64,000 nucleotides of DNA from Beijerinckiaceae bacterium (GCA_947454485.1 CANGJJ010000001.1:248001-312000), one strand, 5' to 3'. Positions 34,146 through 43,122 are shown, counted from the stretch's first letter. A program made the numbers and translations. Notes: generated by a model from the letters alone, not told the origin.

Positions 34146-35606
34146 TCAGCGGATGGGGCCAGAGCGCATCCGTCCGGCCAAGGGCCGCTCTTCCATCGCC
34201 CACAGAACCAAGCCCGCCAGCGCCAGACCGATAGCACCTGCCAGAAAGACATAGCTAAATTGCGTGACAAATGCGGGGTCCGCACCCGTGCTTCCGGGCA
34301 TTTTCATATCCGGTGAATGGCCGCTGCCCGCAATCACGATAGTGCCGCAGACGGCCACACCAGCGGCGGCCCCCAGATTGCGCAGGAAGGTGATGAGGGC
34401 GGTGCCTGTGCCAAGCTCATGGACGGCGACCGCATTTTGCACAGAGACCGTCGTCACCGGGAATATGGCGCCAACCCCGATCGCGACGATGGAAAGCAGA
34501 GTTTCCAGCGTCAGGATCGACAGTGATGTGGGCCACCAAAAGATCGGCAGCAATGAGATAGCGCCGATCATGAGGCCGATCAGGGGCACAAATTTATAGC
34601 GGTCGAGATGCGCCATGGCTCGGCCAGAGGCGAGCGCCCCAATCGTCGTGCACATCATCAGAGGCAAAAGCGCGAGGCCAGATTGTGTGGCTGTGAGGCC
34701 TAGAATGGTCTCGAAATAAATCGGCACATAGATCGAGAGAGCCACAAACACGCCCATTGCCAGGCCCACAGAGCCTGTCGCTGTCAGCACCACTTTGTTG
34801 GAGAATAGCGAGAGCGGAATGAGGGGCTCTTCTGCCGTGCGCAAGCGCCAGACAAAGCCAGCCCATGCGATGGCGGAGGCAGCGAGGAGCAGAAGAATCT
34901 GCGGCGAGCCCCATGAATAATGAGTGCCGCCCCAGCTGAGCGCCAGTTGCAACAAGACAGAGGCGACAACGAGCAAGACCGCACCAGCAAAATCGAGTGC
35001 ATGGGGGCGCTCATGACGCGGTGCTTTTTTCAGCTTGCCATTGGTCATGAGCAAAGCAGCAAGGCAGAGCGGCAGATTGATCCAGAAGATGAGAGACCAA
35101 TGCCATTGTTCAGCCAGCAAGCCGCCGAGCACAGGTCCGAGCAGGCTCGACCCTGTCCACATAACCGATGTGTAGATCTGATAGCGCGGGCGCTCGCGCG
35201 GGGGCACGATATCGCCAATGATGGTCATGGCGAGCGAGATCAAACCACCACCACCAATCGCCTGCACAGCGCGCGCCAAGGCGAGCAGAACAACACTGGG
35301 TGACAGCGCGCACAGAACAGAGCCTGCGGCAAAGATGCTGATCGCCCAGATGAGCATGATGCGGCGGCCGTGAATGTCGCTCAGCTTGCCATAGAGCGGC
35401 GTGACAGCGGTCGAGACGAGCAGATAAGAGGTGACGACCCATGGCAGATGTTCCACATCGCCCAATTCGCGACCAATGGTTGGCATGGCGGGGCCGATGA
35501 TGGTCGTGTCGAGCGCACCGGGAAACATCGCAACCATCAGGCCAATCATAATGCCATTGATGTCGCGCTGGGTGAGCGGTGTTGCGGGTGTCGAAGCTTG
35601 TGCCAT
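34146..35606 (-). CDS. MFS multidrug efflux transporter, 14-helix DHA2 type
   Basis: The 486-aa transporter has the MFS pattern of the DHA2 branch: [21 protein letters not shown] in helix 1, [15 protein letters not shown] between helices 2 and 3, and [21 protein letters not shown] in the proton-coupled motif C region. About 14 helices follow from the length. Members export antibiotics and dyes by proton antiport. The start is the ATG with AGAGGA in front ([15 protein letters not shown]); longer starts include an unlikely leader. It is in line with recQ but 52 bp away. Confidence 0.9.
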   Translation of the reverse strand: MAQASTPATPLTQRDINGIMIGLMVAMFPGALDTTIIGPAMPTIGRELGDVEHLPWVVTSYLLVSTAVTPLYGKLSDIHGRRIMLIWAISIFAAGSVLCALSPSVVLLALARAVQAIGGGGLISLAMTIIGDIVPPRERPRYQIYTSVMWTGSSLLGPVLGGLLAEQWHWSLIFWINLPLCLAALLMTNGKLKKAPRHERPHALDFAGAVLLVVASVLLQLALSWGGTHYSWGSPQILLLLAASAIAWAGFVWRLRTAEEPLIPLSLFSNKVVLTATGSVGLAMGVFVALSIYVPIYFETILGLTATQSGLALLPLMMCTTIGALASGRAMAHLDRYKFVPLIGLMIGAISLLPIFWWPTSLSILTLETLLSIVAIGVGAIFPVTTVSVQNAVAVHELGTGTALITFLRNLGAAAGVAVCGTIVIAGSGHSPDMKMPGSTGADPAFVTQFSYVFLAGAIGLALAGLVLWAMEERPLAGRMRSGPIR

Positions 35607-35658
35607 GAAATCCTCTGCTCCCCTGTTCATGGCGCACAGGCGCGGTGCGAGCAAGCTG

Positions 35659-37488
35659 TTATCGGTCGTCCTGCCGCAAGACTTCCAAAAACAGGGCCCC
35701 ATAACGGGCCAATTTGGCCTCGCCCACGCCATGGACCCGCGACATTTCGTCCAGAGTGAGCGGATGTTTCTGCGCCATATCGATCAGGCTGCGGTCATGG
35801 AAAATCACATAGGGCGGTTGACGTTCTGACTTGGCCAATTCGAGGCGGCGCGCTTTGAGTGCTGCGAACAATTGCTGCTGGCGCGCAGACAAGCCCGCAG
35901 CAGGATTGTCGACTGTAATACGCTCGGGCCTTGGGCCTTGGTCACGCGGGTCGCGCAGGCTCACATCGCCCTCGCCGCTGAGCACATCTCGGCCGCGCTC
36001 GGTCACATACCAGCGCCCTTCATCATCGACATCGTGGCCGATGAGATCGGTGGCGTGTAATTGCCGAAAAATGCTGCGCCATTCCTCCGGCGTCCTGTCT
36101 TTGCCCACGCCAAAGGTCTTGAGCTTCTCATGCGCATGGCGTTTGACAGTCTCGCTGGCTTCGCCTGTCAGAATGCTGATGAGATGACGCGCCATGAAGC
36201 GGCCTGATGTGCGGATGATGGCAGACATGGCCTTTTGCGCATCAAGTTTGCCACTGACATAGCGCAGGCCACTGGTGCAGATATCGCAGTGACCACAGGC
36301 TTTGGATGTTTCGCCAAAGGCTTTCAGCAGAGACTGTCGTCGGCATAAAGGCGTTTCTGCATAGGCCAGCAAAGCTTCGAGTTTGGCAATCTCGATACGC
36401 TGGCGCTGTGAGGGCGTGTCCGTGTCATAGATTTGCCGGCGACGCAGCGCGACGTCATCTTCGCCCCACAGGGTGAGCGTTTCTGAGGGCAGGCCATCTC
36501 GACCCGCGCGGCCGATCTCTTGATAATAGGCCTCAATTGATTGGGGCAGATCAGCATGGCAGACAAAGCGTACATCGGGCTTGTCGATACCCATGCCAAA
36601 AGCAATGGTCGCGACCATGACAACGCCGTCGCTCTCGATGAATTCATCATGCCGCGCCTGACGGATCGCAGGGTCAAGCCCCGCATGATAGGCGAGTGCG
36701 CGATGGCCTTGCGCACTCAAAGCCTCGGCGAAAGTCTCAGTGCGCTTGCGTGAATTGCAATAGATGATTCCGCTCTCGCCTTTATGGCGCGCAACGAAAG
36801 CACCAATTTGCTGGGCAGCATTCTTCTTGCGCTGCATGGAGAGATAGAGGTTAGGCCGATCAAAAGAGTGAATGAAAATTTGGGGCGGTGCATCAAACAG
36901 CTTGTCGATGATCTCATTACGTGTGGGCTCATCAGCTGTTGCGGTGACCGCAATGGTTTGCACAGGGCCAAGCGCATCACGAATGTCGCGCAGCGCCAGA
37001 TATTCGGGTCGAAAGTCATGCCCCCATTGTGAGATACAATGGGCCTCGTCGATGGCCAGCGTATGGGCGCCGCCGCGCTTGAACAGATCCGGCAGGCCGG
37101 GCAGCGCAAAGCGCTCTGGCGCCACATAGACGATGCGCAAGCGCCCCTCATTGATGGCCCGTTCTGTCGCCTGATTTTCACCCGGTCCATTGCCGGAGTT
37201 GAGCGCGCCAGCGGCAATCCCCAAGGCACGCAATTGGCGCACTTGATCTTGCATCAAGGCGATCAGCGGCGAGACGACAATGGTGAGGCCGGGTCGCAGG
37301 AGGGCGGGCAATTGGTAGCAGATGGATTTACCACTGCCGGTGGGCATGACGGCCAGCACATCGCGCCCTTCAAACAGGCTGGCCAGCACGTCTTCCTGGC
37401 CGGCGCGGAAGCTATCGTAGCCCCAGACGCGGCCTAATGTGGCGCGCGCCTCTTGCAGGCGGCTGGACAGATCGGGGGACGCTGGCAT
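35659..37488 (-). CDS. recQ: ATP-dependent DNA helicase RecQ
   Basis: The 609-aa helicase unwinds DNA 3' to 5' in recombination and fork repair. Seen in order are Walker A MPTGSGKS, the DEAH box IDEAHCISQWGHDF, and helicase motifs GIIYCNSRKRTE and QEIGRAGRDG. The RQC zinc site follows (CGHCDIC after an earlier CRR), then a winged-helix segment and a C-terminal HRDC domain. The length is typical. It is transcribed away from the cytochrome c gene across about 220 bp. Confidence 0.96.
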   Translation of the reverse strand: MPASPDLSSRLQEARATLGRVWGYDSFRAGQEDVLASLFEGRDVLAVMPTGSGKSICYQLPALLRPGLTIVVSPLIALMQDQVRQLRALGIAAGALNSGNGPGENQATERAINEGRLRIVYVAPERFALPGLPDLFKRGGAHTLAIDEAHCISQWGHDFRPEYLALRDIRDALGPVQTIAVTATADEPTRNEIIDKLFDAPPQIFIHSFDRPNLYLSMQRKKNAAQQIGAFVARHKGESGIIYCNSRKRTETFAEALSAQGHRALAYHAGLDPAIRQARHDEFIESDGVVMVATIAFGMGIDKPDVRFVCHADLPQSIEAYYQEIGRAGRDGLPSETLTLWGEDDVALRRRQIYDTDTPSQRQRIEIAKLEALLAYAETPLCRRQSLLKAFGETSKACGHCDICTSGLRYVSGKLDAQKAMSAIIRTSGRFMARHLISILTGEASETVKRHAHEKLKTFGVGKDRTPEEWRSIFRQLHATDLIGHDVDDEGRWYVTERGRDVLSGEGDVSLRDPRDQGPRPERITVDNPAAGLSARQQQLFAALKARRLELAKSERQPPYVIFHDRSLIDMAQKHPLTLDEMSRVHGVGEAKLARYGALFLEVLRQDDR

Positions 37489-37595
37489 GAGCGGAGAAGC
37501 CCCGGTTTGGGTGGCTGGAAGGTGGGGCCAACCTAGGCAAATTCGGACCGCGCGTCCATGTGATCTCGCCAGCGGCCAAATGCGTAACTGTTTGG

Positions 37596-37624
37596 TTGTC
37601 GGCTCGCACGACGTGACCTATATA
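37596..37624 (+). promoter_or_regulatory. Putative housekeeping promoter of the cytochrome c gene
   Basis: TTGTCG and TATATA are spaced by exactly 17 bases, about 85 bases before the cytochrome c start. A CCCCAG/CTGGGG hairpin (37642-37663) lies in the leader and is followed by CTTTTG, so it may modulate the messenger. Confidence 0.5.
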
Positions 37625-37708
37625 GCGCCGAGAGATTCAGTCCCCAGCCCGATCTCCCTGGGGGCTTTTGAACTCATAGATCCAAGCCCCTCGAAGGAGC
37701 CGTTTCGC

Positions 37709-38104
37709 ATGACGAAGATCCCTTATTTTGCTGCTCTCGTTCTTGGTGCGTCGCTCATCGCAGCGCCCGCTTTTGCGCAAGACGCCGCCGCTGGCAAGTC
37801 CGTGTTCAACCAGTGCCGCGCCTGCCATCAGGTCGGCCCCGATGCCAAGAATGGCGTTGGCCCTGCGCTGAACGGCATTGTGGGTCGCAAGGCTGGTGAA
37901 GTGGCTGGCTATAACTATTCGGACGCCAACAAGAACTCGGGCCTGACCTGGGACGAGGCGACCTTGAAGGAATATCTGAAGAATCCGCGCGCCAAGGTTC
38001 CTGGCACCAAGATGGTGTTCCCCGGCATCCAGCGTGAGAACCAGCTCGAAAATCTCGTCGCTTATCTGGCGTTGATCAAGCCCGATGGTTCGGGCGCTGA
38101 ATAA
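37709..38104 (+). CDS. Class I cytochrome c (cytochrome c2/c550 type)
   Basis: The 131-aa protein has a signal peptide (KIPYFAALVLGASLIAAPAF) and one haem site CRACH shortly after the mature start. The methionine ligand is in VPGTKMVFPGI, and the C-terminal helix LENLVAYLALIK is typical. Such soluble periplasmic cytochromes carry electrons from the bc1 complex to oxidases. An AAGGAG site precedes the ATG. A strong terminator follows. Confidence 0.93.
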   Translation: MTKIPYFAALVLGASLIAAPAFAQDAAAGKSVFNQCRACHQVGPDAKNGVGPALNGIVGRKAGEVAGYNYSDANKNSGLTWDEATLKEYLKNPRAKVPGTKMVFPGIQRENQLENLVAYLALIKPDGSGAE

Positions 38105-38113
38105 GCCACCATC

Positions 38114-38139
38114 AAGGCGCGCCTCGGGCGCGCCTTTTT
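38114..38139 (+). terminator. Rho-independent terminator of the cytochrome c gene
   Basis: AAGGCGCGC and GCGCGCCTT form a perfect 9-bp stem with a five-base loop, followed by TTTTTG-type T-rich sequence, ten bases after the stop codon. Confidence 0.9.
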
Positions 38140-38154
38140 GTTAGGGGGGCACTC

Positions 38155-38514
38155 ATGCAGACCTATGATGACGCAGCCATTGCTCGGAAGCTGACAGGGT
38201 CTTTGCGCCACTGGCGGCACGATCACAGCGCGCTCTGCCGCATCTATCGCACCAGCAACTGGCAAGCGACCGTCATGGCCTTCAACGCGGTCGCTCATCT
38301 GTGCGAACAGGCCTGGCATCACCCCGATATGCACGCAAGCTTCAATAGACTTGAAGTGCGTTTGAATACGCATGATGCAGGTGGCATTACTGATCGCGAC
38401 TTCGAACTTGCCGAGCGGATAGAGGCGCAGATTCAGTGGCGCCCTGCAGACGCGAGCGCGCTGGAGGCTGCACAGTCTGATGGGCGCGCGCCCTATATTC
38501 ATATCGATGATTGA
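38155..38514 (+). CDS. phhB: 4a-hydroxytetrahydrobiopterin (pterin-4a-carbinolamine) dehydratase-like protein
   Basis: The 119-aa protein matches the PCD/DCoH family, with the histidine core AWHHPDMHASFNRLEVRLNTHDAGGITDRD. Members dehydrate the hydroxylated pterin formed by aromatic amino acid hydroxylases, or act in molybdenum cofactor handling. The N-terminal part is less typical. The gene has no clear partner next to it; a pteridine-type cluster lies 8.5 kb away. The start is the first ATG after GGGGGG. Confidence 0.9.
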   Translation: MQTYDDAAIARKLTGSLRHWRHDHSALCRIYRTSNWQATVMAFNAVAHLCEQAWHHPDMHASFNRLEVRLNTHDAGGITDRDFELAERIEAQIQWRPADASALEAAQSDGRAPYIHIDD

Positions 38515-38639
38515 CGACGGGCTGCGCCTTGCAAAAGTGTAAGGCCGGGTTCGGGAAAGCCATGCGTTGCGTGGTCGGTCGTTCAAAACAGGTCTGAACG
38601 CGCAAATAAGCTCACAGCATCTATAGGCGAACTCCAAAC

Positions 38640-38664
38640 GGAACCGTCCGATTTCGGCGCGGTT
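38640..38664 (+). promoter_or_regulatory. EcfG-type promoter of the first KGG gene
   Basis: GGAAC and GTT are spaced by 17 bases, matching the known pattern of the alphaproteobacterial general-stress sigma factor EcfG. It lies 31 bases before the KGG gene. Confidence 0.8.
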
Positions 38665-38695
38665 ATGTCGTCAGGGGTTTATATAGGAGCTTGTT

Positions 38696-38908
38696 ATGCA
38701 GCAGGCAGTCAAAGCCTCGACATCCACGCGTGGATTCGCTTCGATGGATCGAGAGAAGCAGCGCGAGATCGCACGTAAAGGGGGACGTAGCGTCCCCAAT
38801 GAGAAGCGTAGCTTTTCGCAAAATCATCAGCTCGCGTCTGAAGCCGGCCGCAAAGGTGGGCACTCTTCTCACGGTCGGCGTCGCGCAGCGACTGAAGGCG
38901 GTCGCTAA
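38696..38908 (+). CDS. KGG-repeat stress protein (YciG/con-10 family)
   Basis: The 70-aa hydrophilic protein has two KGG repeats: ARKGGRSVPNEKRSFSQN and AGRKGGHSSHGRR. The family (YciG, con-10) is induced by stress or starvation and is thought to protect cells in dormant states. The EcfG-type promoter just upstream agrees with this. An AGGAG site precedes the ATG. Its start (TSTRGFASMD) is shared with the convergent three-repeat relative at 38960. Confidence 0.88.
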   Translation: MQQAVKASTSTRGFASMDREKQREIARKGGRSVPNEKRSFSQNHQLASEAGRKGGHSSHGRRRAATEGGR

Positions 38909-38920
38909 GTGTTGTGTGCG

Positions 38921-38955
38921 AAAAAGTGAGACGGGGTTGCGGTGCAGCCCCGTCT
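38921..38955 (-). terminator. Terminator between convergent KGG genes
   Basis: AGACGGGG and CCCCGTCT, extended by pairing of TTGC with GCAG, form a long stem. Read on the minus strand it is followed by CACTTTTT, so it ends the minus gene best, and it probably blocks the plus gene too. Confidence 0.8.
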
Positions 38956-38959
38956 GTCA

Positions 38960-39241
38960 TCAATCTTCCACATCGGTCTTTGCGCTGTCTTTTTTATGGG
39001 CGCCCCCATGTGAGGCATGCCCACCTTTGCGCCCCGCTTGCGAGGCGAGTTCATGGTTTTGCGAGAAGCTTCGTTTGGATGGGCTAACGCTTTGTCCGCC
39101 CTTGCGACCAGCAGCGGCCGCCAAAGCAGGGTTTTGCGAAAAGCTGCGCTTCTCGTTCGGAACGCTCTCTCCACCCTTGCGCGCGATGGCGCGTTGCTTG
39201 TCAGGATCCATTGATGCAAAGCCGCGAGTCGACGTGGGCAT
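38960..39241 (-). CDS. KGG-repeat stress protein, three-repeat paralogue
   Basis: The protein has three KGG repeats (ARKGGESVPNEKRSFSQN, AGRKGGQSVSPSKRSFSQN, AGRKGGHASHGG) and begins with the same TSTRGFASMD as its convergent neighbour. The two genes are thus an inverted duplication with gain or loss of a repeat. The start is the ATG six bases after GGAGGAGG; a GTG one codon earlier is possible. An EcfG-type promoter lies upstream. Confidence 0.87.
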   Translation of the reverse strand: MPTSTRGFASMDPDKQRAIARKGGESVPNEKRSFSQNPALAAAAGRKGGQSVSPSKRSFSQNHELASQAGRKGGHASHGGAHKKDSAKTDVED

Positions 39242-39282
39242 CACTATCCTCCTCCAACAGGTTATCGCTCAGCCATGACATA

Positions 39283-39307
39283 AACGCTGCCGTGGATGAA
39301 TGGTTCC
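39283..39307 (-). promoter_or_regulatory. EcfG-type promoter of the second KGG gene
   Basis: On the minus strand GGAAC-N17-GTT is found 42 bases before the KGG start codon, the same pattern and spacing as for the first KGG gene. Confidence 0.8.
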
Positions 39308-39443
39308 GCCAGACGTAATTGCTTCGCAAAAACTGCCTATCAGAGCCATGCCCGTTTCGCACTTATTGCGAGCCATCATTCCCCGCATCCATCACTTCAC
39401 AACAAACAGCGAGCAACGTTGAGCTGCCATATTGCGCGATTTT

Positions 39444-39468
39444 GGAACTGCATGAAGAGGGGTGCGTT
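39444..39468 (+). promoter_or_regulatory. EcfG-type promoter before the DUF3309 gene
   Basis: GGAAC-N17-GTT on the plus strand, about 180 bases before the DUF3309 start, so the leader would be long. No other gene is seen in between; the rest of 39308-39647 looks non-coding. Confidence 0.7.
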
Positions 39469-39647
39469 CACGTCTTGCATGCTGGATATTGATCCCCTCC
39501 CACTCGTCTGGCATGTGCCTTCACCCGCGATGGCTTGCCCGGCCATCGTGGGCCTTTCCTGGTGGGAAATTGTAATCACGCTGGCAGCAGTCACCTTGCA
39601 TGGCCAACCCATGATTTTCTGCAGCGCAGATTGTAAAGGATCGAGCC

Positions 39648-39806
39648 ATGATGCTTGGCCCAATGCTTCTGATCATGCTTGTTCTGTTGCTGATTGGCGT
39701 GATCCCATCATGGTCCCATAGCCGCGAATGGGGCTATGGACCGTCGGGATTTATCACTATCGCAATTGTGATCGTCGTTATCCTGCTTTTTATAGGCGGG
39801 CTATAA
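39648..39806 (+). CDS. DUF3309 small membrane protein, 52 aa
   Basis: The protein consists of two hydrophobic helices around the conserved centre PSWSHSREWGYGPSG, which is the mark of the DUF3309 family. Its members are very short, widespread in Alphaproteobacteria and of unknown function. AAGGA lies seven bases before the ATG-ATG start. The EcfG-type promoter upstream and the place next to phyR suggest it is a general-stress membrane protein. Confidence 0.85.
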   Translation: MMLGPMLLIMLVLLLIGVIPSWSHSREWGYGPSGFITIAIVIVVILLFIGGL

Positions 39807-39815
39807 CGCAGCTGT

Positions 39816-40625
39816 TTATGCCTGCGCAGCTTCGCGTCGATGGGAGCGGCGATCAAAGAACAAAGCTTGAGAAATTACGGCTTTCAAACTGTCAACGCCG
39901 AATGGCTTTGTAATCAAGAAGGCCGGTTCTGGCGGGCGTCCGGTCAAGAACCGCTCAGGATAAGCTGTAATGAAAATCACCGGCACTTCGAATTGTCCGA
40001 GGATTTGATTCACAGCTTCAAGACCTGAACTTCCATCCGCCAATTGGATATCTGCCAAGATCAAGCCCGGACGATGAGCCTCTACAGCGCGCACAGCTTC
40101 TTTGTGTGTGCGTGCAATACCAACGACACGGTGGCCAAGGTCTTCAACGAGTGTTTGTATATCAAGCGCGATGAAGGGTTCGTCCTCGATGATGAGAACA
40201 TCGGTGCGTATCTGGTTCGCGATTTCTTTGCCGGCCTGATCAATGAGGCCCGTTGCGTCTTGTGTGCGTACGCCAAGGATACTGGCGACTTCGCCTGTGT
40301 CGAATCCTTCAAGCGATGCGAGAAGGAAAGCCACCCTCGGGCGCAGAGAAATAGCGTCAAGGTTACGCCGCGCACCACGTTCATCGGGCGAGGACATGTT
40401 TGGATCTACATGCTCATTGACGGGCATCGATCCCCACACCGCCAGAAAGGTTCGATAGAGCGACGTGCGCGTTTCGCCACCCGCACGAAACGTGTCCGGG
40501 TCAGCGACAATCGCTTCCAATGTGGCGAGCACATAGGCATCGCCGCCGCTCTGGCTGCCCGACAAGGCGCGCGCGAAGCGACGCAAATACGGAATATGAG
40601 CAGAGATCTCTTGGGATACGGACAT
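39816..40625 (-). CDS. phyR: General stress response regulator PhyR
   Basis: PhyR has an N-terminal sigma-factor-like domain and a C-terminal receiver; when phosphorylated it binds the anti-sigma factor NepR and frees EcfG. Both parts are visible in this 269-aa protein: the EcfG-like region (PRVAFLLASLEGFDTGEVASIL) and the receiver with acidic pair E147-D148, phosphoacceptor D192 (ADIQLADG) and K240 (ITKPFG). It diverges from nepR across 195 bp that hold two EcfG-type promoters, so the module controls itself. The histidine kinase that should phosphorylate PhyR is not in the window. Confidence 0.96.
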   Translation of the reverse strand: MSVSQEISAHIPYLRRFARALSGSQSGGDAYVLATLEAIVADPDTFRAGGETRTSLYRTFLAVWGSMPVNEHVDPNMSSPDERGARRNLDAISLRPRVAFLLASLEGFDTGEVASILGVRTQDATGLIDQAGKEIANQIRTDVLIIEDEPFIALDIQTLVEDLGHRVVGIARTHKEAVRAVEAHRPGLILADIQLADGSSGLEAVNQILGQFEVPVIFITAYPERFLTGRPPEPAFLITKPFGVDSLKAVISQALFFDRRSHRREAAQA

Positions 40626-40673
40626 GCTGTGGGGATCCCCGGAACGAATGATAACTGTCCAGCTTCTTCAAAA

Positions 40674-40698
40674 AACCGGCGAGCATCTGGAAAGTTCC
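40674..40698 (-). promoter_or_regulatory. EcfG-type promoter of phyR
   Basis: GGAAC-N17-GTT on the minus strand, about 50 bases before the phyR start. It indicates positive autoregulation of PhyR by the sigma factor it releases. Confidence 0.82.
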
Positions 40699-40707
40699 CT
40701 CTGTGGC

Positions 40708-40732
40708 GGAACTGTTGCCTGACGGTCGCGTT
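40708..40732 (+). promoter_or_regulatory. EcfG-type promoter of nepR-ecfG-fumC
   Basis: GGAAC-N17-GTT on the plus strand, about 90 bases before nepR and ten bases from the divergent phyR promoter element. Confidence 0.82.
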
Positions 40733-40820
40733 AATCCCTCCGGTGAGATGGCGCGTGAGCGCACCAGCAGCTTGCGATTTTTCCAGCACAACAGCAAGCG
40801 CCGGCATCTGGAGGGGTAGC

Positions 40821-41153
40821 ATGGATGAGCCTTTGAAAAAAGACCTGCCGCCACGTCTCAGGCCCGTCATCCTGCGACGCGGAGCGGAGGTTGCTTTTCT
40901 GGAAACGGCTGCGCTTGAGCCATCAAGCTTGGTGCTGACGCGTAGCGCCGAGATCATTCCGTTGGGATCACGAAAGACATCCTCGCCCACGCATCTGCGC
41001 AAAGATCACTCACGGCAGAAAATCGATGACCATATCGGACAGCAATTGCAGGCTGTCTATGACGATGTGGTGAGTCAGCCCATTCCTGATCGTTTTCTCG
41101 AATTGCTCAGCCAGCTTGGGAAAGAACCCAGCAAGGAAGAGGATGCGCGATGA
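40821..41153 (+). CDS. nepR: Anti-sigma factor NepR
   Basis: NepR holds EcfG inactive until PhyR captures it. The C-terminal 45 residues carry the conserved NepR core (IGQQLQAVYDDVVSQPIP then DRFLELLSQL). The first 65 residues are a poorly conserved extension, longer than in many NepR proteins. The start is the ATG after GAGGGG; upstream in-frame codons run over the divergent promoters. The end overlaps ecfG by ATGA, so inhibitor and sigma factor are made in step. Confidence 0.93.
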   Translation: MDEPLKKDLPPRLRPVILRRGAEVAFLETAALEPSSLVLTRSAEIIPLGSRKTSSPTHLRKDHSRQKIDDHIGQQLQAVYDDVVSQPIPDRFLELLSQLGKEPSKEEDAR

Positions 41154-41728
41154 CTGTAAGCCCCCAGCTCAAACGCGACCTGATCTCATCCATCCCCAGC
41201 CTGCGTGCTTTTGCAGTATCGCTCTGTGGCAATCCCGACCGCGCAGATGATCTGGTGCAAGAAACTTTGATGAAGGCGTGGAGCAATCTCACGAGTTTCT
41301 CTGAGGGTACAAATTTAGCTGCGTGGCTCTTCACCATTCTTCGCAACATCTACTATTCCGAATATCGCAAACGTCGACGCGAAGTGCCCGATTCTGACGG
41401 TGCGATCGCAGCGCGGTTGGCCACAGCGCCCGCACAGTCTGGTCATATGGATTTTCTCGACTTTCGTGCAGCCTTGCAGAAGCTACCAACCGATCAACGC
41501 GAAGCGCTCATTCTGATTGGCGCGTCGGGCCTCTCCTATGAAGAGGCGGCGGGTGTCTGCAACTGTGCAATTGGAACGATGAAGAGCCGCGTCAATCGCG
41601 CGCGAAATCGTTTGGTTGAATTGCTGGCGATTGTCTCAAGCTCTGACTATGCAGCGGATATAGATTGGCAGCCGGGCATTGACTCGCTCATCATGGGCCA
41701 GAGATTTTCGCGCACTGGTAGTGATTGA
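41150..41728 (+). CDS. ecfG: General-stress sigma factor EcfG
   Basis: The 192-aa ECF sigma factor has region 2 ([17 protein letters not shown] with the core-binding and -10 helix, then [14 protein letters not shown]) and region 4 ([25 protein letters not shown] ... MKSRVNRAR), the EcfG (ECF15) pattern. It recognises GGAAC...GTT promoters, five of which are found within 2 kb of the gene. Its stop shares a base with the start of fumC (TGATG), an unusual coupling to a metabolic gene. Confidence 0.96.
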   Translation: MTVSPQLKRDLISSIPSLRAFAVSLCGNPDRADDLVQETLMKAWSNLTSFSEGTNLAAWLFTILRNIYYSEYRKRRREVPDSDGAIAARLATAPAQSGHMDFLDFRAALQKLPTDQREALILIGASGLSYEEAAGVCNCAIGTMKSRVNRARNRLVELLAIVSSSDYAADIDWQPGIDSLIMGQRFSRTGSD

Positions 41729-43122
41729 TGCCCGCAACACGTGTTGAAACGGACAGTCTCGGCACCATCGAGGTCGGGTCTGACCGATACTGGGGCGCAC
41801 AAACCGAACGCGCTCGCCGTAACTTCCGTATCGGAACAGATCCGATCCCGCTCCCGCTCATTGAAGCTCTCGGTTTGATCAAGCGCGTCGCAGCAGAAGT
41901 AAATCGCAACCTTGGACTGCTCGATGACCAACGCGCCAGCGCCATCATCACGGCCGCGCAAGAAGTGGTGGATGGCCGCTTTGCAACGCATTTTCCCTTG
42001 ATGGTGTGGCAGACAGGATCTGGCACACAGACCAATATGAATGTGAATGAGGTTATCGCCAATCGCGCCAATGAAATTTTGGGCGAACCTTTGGGTTCGC
42101 GCGCGCCTGTGCATCCCAATGACCATGTCAATCTGGGGCAATCCTCCAATGATTGCTTCCCAACGGCCATTCATCTGGCCTGCGCGCAGCTCATTCATGC
42201 TGAACTTTTGCCTTCGCTCGATTCCTTGGCCCGCGCTTTTGAATGGAAGTCACGCGAATATGCTGATGTGGTCAAAATCGGCCGTACCCATTTGCAAGAT
42301 GCAACGCCTATGACCTTGGGGCAGGAATTATCCGGCTATGGCACACAGATACGTCTTGGCTGCGAGCGTATTCGACGCGCACTGCCTGATCTGTTTTCGC
42401 TTGCTCAAGGTGGTACGGCTGTTGGCACGGGTCTCAATACGCATCCACAATTTGCAAGCGCTTTTGCAGGGCGTATTGCGGAACTAACTGGTCTGCCCTT
42501 TGTCAGCGCTGCGAATAAATTCGAAGCGCTTGCCTGTCATGATGCGATTGTTTTCATGCATGGTGCGTTGGATGCTTGTGCGGCGGGACTGTTCAAAATC
42601 GGCAATGATATTCGCTTATTGGCAAGTGGCCCGCGCAGTGGATTTGGAGAATTGCGGCTGCCAGAGAATGAGCCTGGCTCATCCATTATGCCGGGCAAGG
42701 TCAATCCCACTCAGGCTGAGGCCCTGACCATGGTCTGCGCCAAGGTCATGGGTAATCATACGACGGTTGTCTTTGCCGGCTCGCAAGGCCATCTCGAACT
42801 CAATGTGTTCAAACCAGTCATCGGCGCCTGCACATTGCAATCCATCCGTTTGCTGAGTGATGCAGCTACCAGCTTCCGTTCCAATTGCATCGAGGGTCTG
42901 CAGCCCGACCGCGCGCGCATGAATGAGTTGGTCGAACGGTCCTTGATGTTGGTGACGGCCCTTGCGCCGCGCATTGGCTATGATAGCGCAGCCGCCATAG
43001 CCAAGGCCGCCCATGCCAATGGCACGACTTTGCGCGAAGAGGCTGTGGCGAGCGGTTTGGTGAGCGAGCAGGATTTCGACACGATGGTCGATCCGCGCCG
43101 TATGTTAGGCCCGGGTCGTTAG
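41728..43122 (+). CDS. fumC: Class II (iron-independent) fumarate hydratase
   Basis: The 464-aa enzyme interconverts fumarate and malate in the citric acid cycle. It belongs to the aspartase/fumarase superfamily, with [32 protein letters not shown], the active-site HLQDATP, and the signature [13 protein letters not shown]. Class II fumarases lack the oxygen-sensitive iron-sulfur cluster and in other bacteria replace the class I enzyme under oxidative stress. Its ATG overlaps the ecfG stop codon, so it is probably made with the general stress sigma factor. The end overlaps the convergent DUF1624 gene by 4 bp. Confidence 0.95.
   Translation: MPATRVETDSLGTIEVGSDRYWGAQTERARRNFRIGTDPIPLPLIEALGLIKRVAAEVNRNLGLLDDQRASAIITAAQEVVDGRFATHFPLMVWQTGSGTQTNMNVNEVIANRANEILGEPLGSRAPVHPNDHVNLGQSSNDCFPTAIHLACAQLIHAELLPSLDSLARAFEWKSREYADVVKIGRTHLQDATPMTLGQELSGYGTQIRLGCERIRRALPDLFSLAQGGTAVGTGLNTHPQFASAFAGRIAELTGLPFVSAANKFEALACHDAIVFMHGALDACAAGLFKIGNDIRLLASGPRSGFGELRLPENEPGSSIMPGKVNPTQAEALTMVCAKVMGNHTTVVFAGSQGHLELNVFKPVIGACTLQSIRLLSDAATSFRSNCIEGLQPDRARMNELVERSLMLVTALAPRIGYDSAAAIAKAAHANGTTLREEAVASGLVSEQDFDTMVDPRRMLGPGR

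Noticed and set aside
39296-39721. 141-codon open frame before and across the DUF3309 gene
   Set aside because: It overlaps the well-supported DUF3309 gene in another frame, crosses two EcfG-type promoters, and has no recognisable domain.
40044-41153. A 369-aa protein containing NepR at its end
   Set aside because: The upstream part is antisense to phyR and runs over two promoters; the ATG at 40821 with GAGGGG gives a normal NepR.
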